64,000 nucleotides of DNA. Origin: Vicugna pacos. Taxonomy: Eukaryota; Chordata; Mammalia; Artiodactyla; Camelidae. Under the pieces are notes generated by a model. The model ran no database searches, was not told the origin of the DNA, and worked only from the letters and a program-made list of their open reading frames with translations. Location of the stretch: positions 22,970,001 to 23,034,000 of the forward strand of contig NC_133006.1 in the NCBI RefSeq assembly GCF_048564905.1. Reading direction: 5' to 3'. Position numbers and translations under genes: made by a program. Of the stretch, positions 35,721 to 48,103 are shown piece by piece (the first letter of the stretch is position 1; each line of letters begins with the position of its first letter).

Positions 35721-36144
35721 TACAAGACTCTGGGTTTCCCTTTTGGCTCTCCCCTATCCTGCATTCCTCTCTCATTCTCCTGTGTTCTTAGTTCTTTCTC
35801 TGGTCCCTATAAATAAAAATATGAGACTTTCTACTAGAATGTAAGCAACACTGCTAACTGGCCGCCTCAGGGTAAAGGCACAAAAATTAGAAAACTTGCT
35901 TTATGCTGGTCGCTTGCTTCAGGTTTTGACTCCCCAACAAATTCTGTCTGCTTTTGTTAACTCTCCAGGGCTCTCAAGTAGTTGCTTTTTATACTTCATT
36001 CAAAGTTTATAGTTACTTTCTGTGAGGAGGGTCAGTTTGTTAGTAGGCTAATTCTCCATTTAGAGGCAGACATTGCTTTAACTTAAACATATACCAGCCC
36101 ACTTTATATCTGACAAACTGATTTCCAAAATGTTCACTGTGACT

Positions 36145-36352
36145 TACCTATTGGCAGAAGGCTATGAAAATTCCAATTACTTCACATGTTTACCAAAACT
36201 TGGTACCTCAAAAGGAAATATGAATATATGTGGGTCACATGTGAACAATACACAAGTAACGTCTTACTCAATGGTGAAAAGCTGAAAAGTTTTTCAAATC
36301 AGATCAGAAATAAGACATATGTCCACTCTTGCAACTTCTATTCATTGTAGCT
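36145..36352 (+). mobile_element. L1 LINE ORF2 fragment, sense (left part, split by Tigger)
   Basis: It includes 'cttactcaatggtgaaaagc' and 'ccactcttgcaacttctatt', which in L1 precede the segment that resumes at 36687. The two were one insertion before the Tigger element entered. Confidence 0.8.
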
Positions 36353-36404
36353 CAGGCATATCTCTTTTTATTGCACTTTACTCTATTGTGCTTTGTAGGT
36401 AATG

Positions 36405-36440
<36 letters not shown>

Positions 36441-36686
36441 TGTGTTTGTGGCAACCCTGCATTGTCAGATTATGGTTAGCATTTTTTAGCAGTAAAGTAT
36501 TTTTAATTAAGGTATGTGCATTTTTAAGACATAATTCTATTGCACACTTAATAGACTACAATATAGTGTAAACATGACTTTTATGTGTACTGGAACACTA
36601 AAAATTTGTATGATTCATTTTATTACAGTATCTGCTTTATTGTGGCGGTCTGGAACTGAACTTGCAATATCTCCAAGGTATGTTTG
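36353..36686. mobile_element. Tigger1-like non-autonomous DNA transposon inside an L1
   Basis: The left end CAGGCATATCTC pairs with the right end GGTATGTTTG. TA follows the right end. Internal 'aatagactacaatatagtgt' and 'attgtggcggtctggaact' match Tigger1 relatives. A pure T-run at about 36409-36434 replaces part of the left arm. No transposase. Confidence 0.85.
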
Positions 36687-38812
36687 TACTCAAAATCATA
36701 GCCAGATCATTAAGGCAAAAATAAATAAAAAGTTAAAGAAGTAAAAGGCATCTGATCAGAAAGGAAGACTTAAAATTGTCTCTGTTTGCAGATGACATAA
36801 AAGTATATGTAGAAATCCATAAGGATTTCATAAGAAAATTGTTAGAACTAATACCTAAATTCAGTATTTGTAGGAAACAAAATCAACGTATAAAAATTGG
36901 TGGCATTTCTGTACAGTAATGATAAACTACCTAAAAAAGATATATAAAAATGTCCCATTTCCAATAGCTTCGAAAAGAACAAAATACTTAGGAATAAATT
37001 TAACCATGGATATGAAATATCTGTGCACTGAAAATGATAATAATACTGATGAAAGGGATTGAAGGAGACACAAATACATAAAAAGTTATCTCATGTTCAT
37101 GGATTGGAAGAATCAATTTTGTTGACAATCCATAGTACTCGGAGTAATCTGCAGATTCAGTGTAATACTTGCCTTAATTACAATGGCACTTTTTACAAAA
37201 ATAGAAAAAAGCATTCTAACACTTGGACAGAACCACAAAAGACCCCAAATAGCCACTGAAGTTTCAAGAAAGAAAAATAAAGCTGGAGGCATCAAACTTC
37301 CTCATTTCAAACTATATTACAAAGCTAAAGTAATCAAAGTTGTGTGATACTGGCATATAAACAAAGACAAGGACCAATAGAACATAATCATGAGCCCAGA
37401 AGAAACTCACGAAGGTAAGTTCAATTACTTTTTGATAAAGATGCTAATAATACACAAAGGAGAAAGAGTAGTCTCTTCAATAAATGGTGTAGGGAAAATT
37501 GGATAACCAAATCCAGAAAAATGAAATTTGAACCCTATCTTACAAATCAACCCAAAATTGATTAAAGACTTAAACATAAGATCTGAAGTCATAAAACTAC
37601 TAGAAGAAATCATAAGGGGAAAAGCTCTTTAACATTGGTATTGGTGATGATTTGTTTGGATTTAACACCAAAAGAATTAAGTAACAAAAACAAAAATAAG
37701 TAGTGGACTACATCAAACTACATAGTTTCTGCACGCCAAAGGAAACAATCAGCAAAATGAAAAGGCGTTTGAGAAAATGGGAGAAAAAACTGCAAATCAT
37801 ATATCCGATAAGGTATTAGTATAGTAAGTAAATATAAAGAACTCAAACAACTCCATAGCAAACAAAACCAAACCAAAACTTTTAAAAAATTGAGCATAGA
37901 CCCTGAATAAACATTTCTCCAAAGAAGATATACAAATGTTCAAGGGATACATGAAAATGTGCTCAACGTCTTAATCATCCAGCTAATGCAGCACGATATC
38001 ACCTCACACTCATTGTAAAGGCTATTATCACAAAGACAAAAGATAACAAATGTTGGGGAGATTGTGGAGAAAAGTGAACTATTGTGCACTGTTGGTGGGA
38101 ATGTAAACTGCTACAATTCTCATGGAAAACAGTATGGTAGTTCCTCAAAAATTAAAACTATCATATGATCCAGCAATCCTGTTTCTGTTATATATTTAAA
38201 AGAAGTAAAATCAGGATCTCAAAGCAACATCTGTACTCTTTATGTTCACCGCTGCATTATACACAATAACTAAGATATTGAAAAGCCTAAGTGTACAACA
38301 TCAACAGATGAATGTATAAAGAAAATGTGCATAGGTATGCAATGATACATTATTCAGCCTTAAAAAGAGAATAAAATCTTACCTGTTTTTGATAAGATGG
38401 ATTAACCCAGATGACATTTTGCTAAGTGAAATAAGCCAGATATATAGAGACAAATATTACATGATCTAATTTATATGTGGACTCTTTGGCGAAAAAAAGC
38501 CAAACTCATAGAAACAGAGTAGAATGGTGGCTACCAGAGACTGGAGCTTGGTGAATAGGGAGAATTGTTTTTTTTTTTTTTTAAAGGAAATGAAAGAAAG
38601 AAAGAATAGCTGTTTTCAGGAGCTGGGGAGAAGAAATCATAGGGAGTTAATGTTTAATAGGTACAGAGTTTCAGTGTTGCAAGGTGAAAACAGTTCTGGA
38701 AATGGTTGCTGGTGATGTTTGCACAATATGAATGTACTTAATACAACCAAACTCTATGCTGAAAAATGGTTAATATAGTAAATTTTTATGTTTATTCCAT
38801 CACAATTTTTTA
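36687..38812 (+). mobile_element. L1 LINE ORF2 and 3' end, sense (right part)
   Basis: Resumes at 'actcaaaatcatagccagat' and continues through 'gtttgcagatgacataaaag', 'ttcatggattggaagaatca', 'ttggtgggaatgtaaactgc' and 'tgctaagtgaaataagccag' to the 3' end. Stops in all frames. Confidence 0.85.
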
Positions 38813-38814
38813 AA

Positions 38815-39945
38815 CATTTTTTATTGAGTTATAATCACTTTACAATGTTATGTCGAATTCCATTGTAGAGCACAATTTTTCAGTTATACATGAACATACA
38901 TATATTCATTGTCACATTTTTTTCTCTGTGAGCTACCATAAGATCTTGTATATATTTCCCTGTACTATACAGTATAATCTTGTTTATCTCTTCTACATTT
39001 TGAAATCCTAGTCTGTCCCTTCCCACCCTCCTCCCTCTTGACAACCACAAGTTTGTATTCTATATCTATGAGTCTGTTTTTTTTTTTGTATTTCTGTTCT
39101 TTTTTTTTTTAGATTCCACATATAAGCGATCTCATATGGTATTTTTCTTTCTCTTTCTGGCTTACTTCACTTAGAATGACATTCTCCAGGAATATCCATG
39201 TTGCTGCAAATGGCATTATGTTGTTGTTTTTATGGCTGAATAGTATTCCATTGTATAAATATACCACTCCTTCTTTATCCAGTCACCTGTCGATGGACAT
39301 TTAGGCTCTTCCATGTCTTGGCTATTGTAAATAGTGCTGCTATGAACATTGGGGTGCAGGTGTCATCCTGAAGTAGGGTTCCTTCTGGATATATGCCCAG
39401 GAGCAGGATTCCTGGGTCATATGGTAAGTCTATTCCTAGTCTTTTGAGGACTCTCCATACTGTTTTCCACAGTGGCTGCACCAAACTGCATTCCCACCAG
39501 CAGTGTAGGAGGGTTTCGTTTTCTCCACAGCCTCTCCAGCATTTATCATTTGTGGACTTTTGAATGATGGCCATTCTGACTGCTGTGAAGTGATACCTCA
39601 TCATAGTTTTGATTTGCATTTCTCTGATAATTAGTGATACTGAGCATTTTTTCATGTGCCTATTGATCATTTGTATTTCTTCCTTAGAAAATTGCTTGTT
39701 TCGGTCTTTTGCCCATTTTTGGATTGGGTTGTTTGTTTTTTTCTTATTAAGTCATATGAGCTGCTTATATATTCTGGAGATCAAGCCTTTGTCGGTTTCA
39801 CTTGCAAAAATTTTCTCCCATTCCATAGGTTGTCATTTTATTTATGGTGTCCTTTGCTGTGCAGAAGCTTGTAAGTTTAATTAGGTCCCATTTGTTTATT
39901 CTTGCTTTTATTTCTGTTGATTGGGTGGACTGTCATAGGAGAACA
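38815..39945 (-). mobile_element. Younger camelid-type L1 3' end, antisense
   Basis: The minus strand keeps a 131-codon open frame (39275-39670) for the C-terminal part of L1 ORF2p, including [18 protein letters not shown] and [19 protein letters not shown]. It is followed by the 3'UTR. The long intact frame shows it is much younger than the neighbouring L1 pieces. It is 5'-truncated to about 1.1 kb. Confidence 0.9.
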
Positions 39946-40094
39946 TTTTTAAGACAAGATACAATGAACCTCCTAGAAGAAAATATAGTTAAAACATTAT
40001 CTGACATACACATCACAATTTTTTTAAATTGGGACAATTGAATAAATTTAACAAAAGTTATGAAATAAATAATTTTTAACAATTTTTACTGCAG

Positions 40095-40139
40095 AAAGAG
40101 AAGAGATCATGAGAAAGTCACAACGGAGAACTGACTCAG
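40095..40139 (+). CDS. Tentative 45-bp exon at the head of the downstream array
   Basis: aatttttactgcag precedes 45 bases that read EREEIMRKSQRRTDS in phase 1, with G left over to keep phase 1-1. The donor would be the rare GC type (gcaaga). The highly charged product resembles stalk sequence. It begins 150 bases after a young L1. Weak donor type keeps confidence low. Confidence 0.35.
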
Positions 40140-40657
40140 GCAAGAATTAACCCCTGTAACTTTTATTCATATTCCACTGTCAAGAACTAATTACACAGCC
40201 AAATAAAGCTGCAGTGGAGATAGATAATATACTCTGGCTGGAATGTTGATTCCGATGTATCTCTCCTTTTATCAGTTATGGGTCAAAAGAAGCAGAAGCC
40301 AAGTGCATTGGATGTCCTGTGACTAAATATTCCCTGTGTAAGGTGCATGATTGATATGTCTGGTATCCTCGACGGGTAGAATAGCATTTCATCCAACTTC
40401 CTTGCATGGTGTGTTTCCAATTGTGTTCTTTTTTTCATCAGTGGGTGAATGGAAATAAAAATAAATAAATAAATAACACATTTTTTTTCTGATTGGTAAC
40501 ATGATCTTCAGTCTTGTGGCTCCAATTCTCACCAATGTGTGTCAGTTAGGATCTCAGTGAAAACTACAGCAGTGTTTGAATTTTTTATCTGCATTCCTTC
40601 CTGACAATGTGCCATCATTTTAAATTCGTTGCTTCTTTCTTCCTTTTATTTTCTCAG

Positions 40658-40677
40658 TAAATGTGGAGAACAAAATG
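40658..40677 (+). pseudogene. A-type micro-exon, 20 bp, out of phase
   Basis: ttttattttctcag and gtaaat bracket 20 bases that align with the last 19 bases of the 42940 exon. The length is not a multiple of three, so inclusion would shift the frame. Best read as a decaying member of the array. Confidence 0.5.
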
Positions 40678-41519
40678 GTAAATCACATTAAGGTATTTCC
40701 CTGAGTACATAGTCAAAGTTTCATCTGTTTTTTTGTATTTTCTTTTAAATTCCTTACAAACATCTTTCTCATTGGACCTAGCATATATGCTTGCATGATT
40801 TTCCCTCCAGTCTTATTTTTGCACCAAAGGTTGCCACCTTTATTTGCTATTCAATTATCCTCCCACATTCTGGGATAACTGATTTGTCTTCTGTGATTTG
40901 ACTTTTTGCTTCAATCTGTGCAGACATTACTTTTGAGCCAACCAATTTTTATTAAACATACACATCTGAAGTATTAGCACTTTCAGTAACACTGATATGA
41001 AAGTTTTTTCCAGGCTATGTCAGGTCCTTTGACTTAGACCATTTCGCTTGCCATGTACTACTTCATTTCCTTCTTATCATGGAATTTGATTAATAAGAAC
41101 ATTAGGTGGGCATTTTTTAAAATAGAAATTTACAAAACACAAGGTTATGCATTTATCAGTTTGTGAGAATATTGTGAATAAAGGAGCCCAGGTAGATTGC
41201 CCTCTAATATCTCTAGAAGCAGTGCCTCACGATCTTCCCACCTAGGATTTATTGTGGAACATAGTTACTTCCGAAAGTAGAATCAATGATACATGTAAGT
41301 TAAATGCCAAAGGATTTAAGAAATTGTACGAACTGAATAATAAAACCCTAACTGATGTCTAAAAGGAATAGGAAAAAATTTTTAAGCAACCATGAGAACT
41401 ACTGTTCCTAAAATTTTCTCACAGATCAATAAATTCACTAATTTAATACCATTTTCTTGCCAGAGAGAATACTTTCTGGACAAAATTGTCTCTATACCTC
41501 TATATTTGCGCACGCACGC

Positions 41520-41521
<2 letters not shown>

Positions 41522-41551
<30 letters not shown>
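41522..41551 (+). repeat. (GT)n microsatellite
   Basis: Pure GT run of about 30 bases, in the position where each unit of the array carries one. The B-type exon expected about 60-100 bases downstream is decayed in this unit ('ttctgaaaacctgtaaaccc'). Confidence 0.85.
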
Positions 41552-41553
<2 letters not shown>

Positions 41554-42939
41554 TTATCTGTGTCCTTGTATGTTTATTTTTATGTATAAATTTTCTGAAA
41601 ACCTGTAAACCCCCCCCAAATAACTACTCTCATGTTGCCTTAACATTCCCTGCCTTTTAATCTGATGCCACCCATTAGTTCCCACGTCTCCTGGATGTCT
41701 AACTTTGCTTCCTCAATAAATAGCTTATGGACTTTTCCAAGATTAAATTCTCCTTCTTTCAAGTTCCACCTTCCATATTTTCTCATTCCTTCCCCCCGGA
41801 TTCCATAGCATTCTTTCCCTACGCACGCTAGCTTTTTCTGTTTTCCAGACACTTGCTATAATTTCACTTAGAAAGTGGTGAGGTGTAGGGCACTAGGTTG
41901 ATAGGAGTATCCTTTCCATTTTGTATATATTCCTGGCACACATCCAGTATTAAGACTCCTGTCACATATTTCATGTTCATGGACCAAATTTTATGCCACT
42001 GATACTTTCATAATCTAAGAGAGGAAAGAAGAGCCTCACTTGCTGATTTCAGTCTGTCCATCCATTGTCTTTTCAAGGCATGTATACTCAGATACTATTC
42101 ATTGGTTAAGTATTAGATTGGAGGCTCATTATTCCACGGATATGAAGCATGAGCTAAGTGTTCCAAAGTATATAAAGTTTTTATGATTCTCACAGAAATT
42201 TTTATAAATACAAGCATGCTAACTGTTCTTTCTCTTTGAACATTTCAATGAAACAATTTAATTTTATTAAACATCAATTCCTATTATATATTTGTAAAGG
42301 GAATTCAGTTCACATGGAATTTTAACTGTTAGGTACCTCTCAATTCTCAATTTTTTACATGAAAGAAATGGAAACCATTATCCTGGGATTTTCCCTGAGA
42401 TGTTGTATTACAATAAAAATATAATTCAATTAGAACTTTAACATGCTCCATGTAATAATAATTTTAAATGATAATTTCTATTTCAAAGGGAATTCACTTA
42501 AAGTACATGTCAATTTAATGTTTGTGTGAAGCCATTTATGAGTACTGCTATGCCCAGAGTATTCAAAATATGGTGCTTGTAATTTATTCTTTTTCTTTCT
42601 TTTCAAGGACCACTTTTTTGTATGTGTATGAGTGTGTCTTCATTTTATTCTAAAAAAGGTAGAAGGCCCAAAACAAACCAACAATTGACATATCTCTTAT
42701 CCATTAACTCAGAGAGAGTGCTGCTCTACTGCCTTGCATTCTGGGATGTCCCTCTTTGTCCCTTTGCCACGTATGGAAGTGAAATAACATTTCCTTTGGT
42801 CAGATGGTTTCTAAAATTTGCAGTTTCAATTCTCAGAAGACAAGTCTCAGAAACAGTTATGGAAATGCTTGAAAATTTGTCCTTTTGCTTTCTGACACTG
42901 TGTCCCATTTTGAATGAATGATTTCTTTCTCTCCTTTAG

Positions 42940-42966
42940 TTAATGACAAATGTGAAGAAGAAAATG
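42940..42966 (+). CDS. A-type micro-exon 27 bp, VNDKCEEEN
   Basis: ctttctctcctttag, 27 bases, gtaagt. Phase 1 reading gives VNDKCEEEN. It is the only A-type site in the array with good splice sites and a length that keeps the frame. Composition (acidic, one Cys, ending EEEN) resembles the KEN-ended heptads of the first gene. Confidence 0.6.
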
Positions 42967-43782
42967 GTAAGTCTCATGAATGTACCTCCCTGTGTACCTA
43001 AGCATGGTTTCAAATTTACTCACGCCTTTCACTTCAGCTTCCAAGGATCATCTTTCTCAACTCCGATATGTGCTTATTTTACACGACTTCCTCTCCAGTC
43101 ATATTTTTGCAACCGAAGTTTCCCTCTACATTGGCTATTCAATTATCCCCCAAAACTGCTCTTTGATTTGTCCTGTAATTGCAATGTTTGCAGGTATTCT
43201 GTTGGAGTTAACTACATTTTACTAATTATATACCTTTGGAATAATGCCTTTTGAAAGTGGTTGAAGTGAAACTATTTCCGAGACATGCTCAGGTCACTTG
43301 ATTTAGGCTCATCTCACTGCCATTTAATACTTTTATTCCTTTTCATGGAAATTACTTAAGAAAATTTTCATTTAGACATAGTTGAAAGAGAAATTTACAT
43401 GCAAACTGCTATGTATTAATCGATTGATGAAAGTATTCTTAATAGTGAGACCAAGGGGATATACCCTATGGTACCTCTAGAAGCACTGGTGTGATATACT
43501 TCAATTCATTGTTTGTGGCTGCTTTATATCACTTAGATGTCATAAAAATCCAACTGAATATGAGATTAAGTAAAGGAAAATTACTTACTACATCTTATAA
43601 ACTCAAGCAGAAAAGCCTAATTGTATCTAAAGGGATAAGGGACATTAGAAAGCTTAGCACAGGAAATGCTATTAGTAAAGAAAAAGTTCTCAGTCAAGAA
43701 TATTCATTCATTTTATCTTTGTTTTCATTTTGAGGGAAACATTGTTCGGATAAAACTGAGCTCTGAACCACTGGACATGTAT

Positions 43783-43803
43783 GAGTGTGTGTGTGTGTGT
43801 GTG
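43783..43803 (+). repeat. (GT)n tract at left breakpoint of the 10.7-kb duplication
   Basis: Sequence right of this tract (from gtgacttcacgcaatgg) is repeated from 54524. Sequence left of it is not, so the breakpoint lies in the microsatellite. Confidence 0.85.
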
Positions 43804-43941
43804 ACTTCACGCAATGGTATCTGATTTTATCTGTGTGCACATCCATATGGGTTCAAATTGAAATATAAATTCTGTGTTAAATTTGAACTACTTTCCCATT
43901 TTACATTATATTTACGTTGATCTCTCCATTTTATTTTTCAG

Positions 43942-43962
43942 AAAGACCTCAGAAAACAGTAG
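43942..43962 (+). CDS. B-type micro-exon 21 bp, ERPQKTV (copy 1)
   Basis: cattttatttttcag, 21 bases, gtaagt; phase 1-1; ERPQKTV. Strong splice sites. A Pro in the middle makes a continuous helix unlikely. Identical twin at 54665-54685. Confidence 0.6.
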   Translation, partial: KDLRKQ

Positions 43963-45262
43963 GTAAGTTTTCAAAAGATCTGTTTCTCCTAACCCCATGT
44001 GAATGATGGTTTCTCACTGAATTAACAATTCCTGCCCTTTAATCTGTGTCTATCTATTGTCTCGCTCTTCTCCTGGATGCCTACCTTTCCCTCACATTAA
44101 ATGTTCATGCAATTCTTTCTTAAGTTACCTTAAGTTAACTTCCTTTCGATTTCCCAACCTTCCATTATTTTTCCATTCCTTCTTTTTTTATTCCATACCG
44201 TTCCTTCCCTATGACATTGGCTTTTTCTGTTTTCTAGAGACTTACAATAGGTTTCCTGAGAAGTTGGTGAGATGAAAGGCATTAGGTTGATAAGCACATT
44301 GTGTTTGTCTTTATGAAACACGTCCCAACACAGAAACTCTGTAACATATACCAAGTTGAAGAGACTATTGCTTTGCCAATGATATTTCCCCAAACATTTA
44401 GCAGTGACAGAAGGTGTCTGTCATGTGAGTGATGTTTATCATCCATTGTCCTCTCAAATAAGACTGAATATCAGTCATCAGCTATTGTGAATTTGGGGCT
44501 TTTTTGTCCACTGCTCTTTAATATGTTATCGAAGCATTTCCAGGTTTAGCAATAATTTTACGTGATTCTCCTGGGAAAATTTTAATGTACAATGATACTG
44601 CTTTTTCTATTTTTGCATTTTCAATAATACAATTTTAATTGTGTCAAGTTGAATTTCCTGATAAATAATGGTAGAAGGACTTCTAGTTCAGGAAAAGCTC
44701 TCTTAAAATATATCTCTAAAATATCAGTTTTCATTTTGCATGAGAGGCAATTACCTAATATGATGTTAAAGACTTTCATAATACAAAATAGTTTTTTTAT
44801 GGCACTATAGTTGATTTTCAATACTGTAATTTCTTCACCAGTATCTCAAAATGATTCAGTGATATATACACGTATAATGAGTGGTGGGAATGTGTATTGG
44901 AGGAGACACTATGGGAGACACTATGAAGGTTCCTTTAAAAACTGAAAATAGAGATAGCATAAGATCTTGCAATCCACTCCTATGCTGAGTTATAGACTGT
45001 AACTGTGGTGATTATAGACTTCACCATAGAAGTTCTCTTCATTTCATTTCCCACTTGAAAGTACTATTAGCTGATTATATCTTAAAAATGAATAATGAGA
45101 AACTAACTAAGAATAAAAGTGATTAAACTTTTTCAAAAGATTACCTCTGGAACCAATGTTCCTACAATTCTCTCTCAGTGTAGTGAAATGATTCAGTTTA
45201 TGCCTCTCTCTGTTTCTGGAGAACATCCTTGAGCAAAAGTGGGGGTTTCATCTCTCCGTTCT

Positions 45263-45297
<35 letters not shown>

Positions 45298-45476
45298 TGT
45301 GCACGAGCGCGCTCCTGTTTGTATGTACGTTTTCTATATGTGTGCTACTGTTTTGTGTATTTCTGGTTTTGAATAAGATTGAATTTGATTTTAAATACAA
45401 ATTTTAAAATAATTTTCAGTTCTCTTTTTCTTTCTTTCTTGGATCTTTTCATGGATCTTTTCGTTTTGTTTTTCAG

Positions 45477-45497
45477 GTGGACTACGAAAACTATTTG
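45477..45497 (+). CDS. B-type micro-exon 21 bp, GGLRKLF (copy 1)
   Basis: ttttgtttttcag, 21 bases, gtaaaa; phase 1-1; GGLRKLF. Leu at position 3 and Phe at position 7 keep the d/a pattern of the DQLRKEN exons, and it shares LRK with them. Identical twin at 56199-56219. Confidence 0.6.
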
Positions 45498-47743
45498 GTA
45501 AAAATTTTTTAACTCACATTGTTCCATAAATTTTAAACTATTGCTAACTTTTCCTACATTTCTATCTATATGCCAGTTCCTGGCTCAACCTTCTCCCCTT
45601 CCCTCTCCAATATTTTGGATAAGGACCACTGTCATATTAATGTCTTCCTTCTGTTTTTCCTATTTCACTCCCTAATTCTCCTTGTTTTTCACTGCATGCC
45701 TTTTATTTCTTTTTTTTTTTCAGTTCTTCAGATACTTGCCCTGATTGATTATTATTTTTGTAGAAATGTCTGGCATTAGGCGGGTCACTACATCACTTCC
45801 ATTGTATATATGTTTTCTGGCAAATGACCACTGAGGTAGAATTTCCATCACCTTTCAACTTCTGGGGAGAATAACTATGCAACTGAAGGTGATCCAACTT
45901 AAGTGAAAAGAAGTCTCCAATTTGCCGAGTAAAATTTCTCAACCTTCTGATCTTTCAAGGACAATAAATTGACGTCATTCTTGGTCAAGTGTGAGCTCTA
46001 AACTAACTTACAGCTCACCTGGATCATATTACCCAATAGTTCCCAAGTATACAAATGTATTACCTAATATTTTGTGACCTCATGTCTTTCAAAATTATTA
46101 GCTCTGAAAAATGTAATTTTTCTTAATGAGTTTAGAGGGACTTTACCTGCTAAGGGAAGGGCATTTCATTACATATCTATCATTAATAAAATGTTATTTC
46201 ATTAATGTGAGAAGTGAAGTTTGGGGGAAAATTTTTAAAAGTTTTTCAGAAAACACTGATTTAAACAATAATTTTTTACCTCCTCTATCCTCTTAAGATT
46301 TTCCATCTACACTTTTGTTTCAGGAGAAATTCAGTTTAGCCATGTATCTCTTCACAGTTTATAGGAGGCTCAAAGTGGTGACTGTTCCATTAGCCCCTGT
46401 GCACAGCAGAGCCCTTTACTGTATGTTTTCTCATCACTTTTTAAGTATATCTTCCCTAACTTCCTTTACGTTAGTATTTTATTTTGAACAAACCTGGAAG
46501 AGCCAACACAGCCCAATAGGAACTCCTATTCTACCTCCTCTTATGGAAAAGTTTCCAATCTTAGATCCTTTGCAAAATAGAAGTTATGGAATTAAAACTA
46601 CAACACTTCTCATTGGTTATATGGACTTCAAACTTTAAGGCTTGAAATCTCATAAATGTACGCTCATTTGAACCTAAGAGAAAACTAAGTAAATACAATA
46701 TATTTTTGAAGCCCTCGCTTCCTCCCTTCCTGACATTATCATCTTACATGGAATGAGTTGCTGTTTTCTTATTTTCATTGACGGATCAGTGTGAAGAGGG
46801 TAAAGTCATGGCTCATAAGGTATTTCACTGTGTGCTAGAGCATGCTTTCATTTGTTTCTTGTACCTTTGCCTTCAATACTCAATTTCCCTATTCCCCAAC
46901 ACCATTGTACGTAGAGCTTAAGTGTCTGTCTTCCTATTTAGTCTTTCCAAATGAAGTTTGCCTTCTCCATTGTTTTTTAATTTCTCCCATTAGCACTTCT
47001 GTGATTTCTCTTCTTGATACTATCTAGGCAGAATTTTTTTGTCACTAAGTGTTACTAATAATGCATTTCAATGATTTGCCTTTTCCAAGCTTGTGAAGTG
47101 TGAGTTTTCTCCAATATATTCTCAGTCCTTGATATACAAATGCTTTCAAACTAACATTTGGTACTTAAACTCCATCTTTTCATGGGTTTTTATTAAGACA
47201 TGCCTCAGTAGGCTTTAGCTACAATAGAATGTCATATCACATGAAGTTATTTATTGATCGGTTGAGAGAAATGTGAATAGAATCATCCAGGAAAAGATCC
47301 CTGAATTTCCTCTACAAGACTGGTTCATGATGTTAATTCAATGTACATGTCTTCTTCACACAACTTAGGTATTACAATAATGAAGTTGACTGCATACATG
47401 TATTAACAGGCAAAGAAGTATTATAGGTAATAAGCCAAATAATAATAGCTCTAGTAATGTCAAAATAAAGGAGATTTTAAAAATGTGCACTTCAGAACTG
47501 TTACTATGATACTTTTCCTTAAATTAGATGATATTTATTTTTATTCCTATTCTCCTTTGGGAGAATGTTTTCTTGACAAAATCAGCTCTAATTCACTGTG
47601 TGTATGGTGTGTGTGTGCCCCTCTGTGTGCGTGTACCTGCATTCAGATAATTGAACTTTATATGTATATATTTTGTAACAACTTTGGTTTCCTGGTTTTC
47701 CATTTCCATATTATTGACATTAATCTTCCGTTTTTTTTTAAAG

Positions 47744-47803
47744 AACCTCAGGGAAGACATGATAAGTATTCTAAAAACTCTGATGACAGGATTCTAAAAA
47801 ATG
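47744..47803 (+). CDS. 60-bp exon EPQGRHDKYSKNSDDRILKN, extended by a 42-bp tandem duplication (copy 1)
   Basis: tttttttttaaag, 60 bases, gtaagt; phase 1-1; 20 residues. The first 18 bases align with the 18-bp exon at 52802. At that exon's end the donor reads ataagt instead of gtaagt. Forty-two bases later the same sequence (tggtaagtattctaaaaact) recurs with an intact donor. A duplication across the donor, followed by loss of the first donor, has turned intron into exon. Acceptor AAAG is weaker than usual. Confidence 0.55.
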
Positions 47804-48103
47804 GTAAGTATTCTAAAAACTGTAGAATCCCTTTTTCACAGCTGATTTCTTGGGCCCTTAACATTCCCAGTACTTAATCCCTATGCTTTTCTTTGTCTTT
47901 CCCTTCTCCCGGATGTCGACCTTTACCTCTCCCAATTTTAGGTATGGACCTCCCCATAAAATGTTCTCTCCATCTAGTCTCCACTTGTACAATCCATTTC
48001 AAGTCCTCATTTTTCCATCCTATTATCATTTCTTTCCTGTTAACAATACCTTTGTGTGTTTTTACATACTTTTTACAAACTCTCTAAAAAGTTGATGAGA
48101 TTA

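Noticed and set aside
41849-41877. Splice-flanked 29-base segment (also at 44238-44266 in the next unit)
   Set aside because: Conserved acceptor and gtgag donor, but 29 bases breaks the 1-1 phase rule and the 41849 copy has a stop in phase 1.
46315-46638. 107-codon open frame repeated at 57038-57361
   Set aside because: It is intron of the array. The frame is conserved only because the DNA was recently duplicated, and the older sibling near 51.35 kb is not open in the same frame.
47485-47877. 130-codon open frame repeated at 58208-58600
   Set aside because: It spans intron, a GT microsatellite, the 60-bp exon and the next intron; only the 60-bp exon has splice support.
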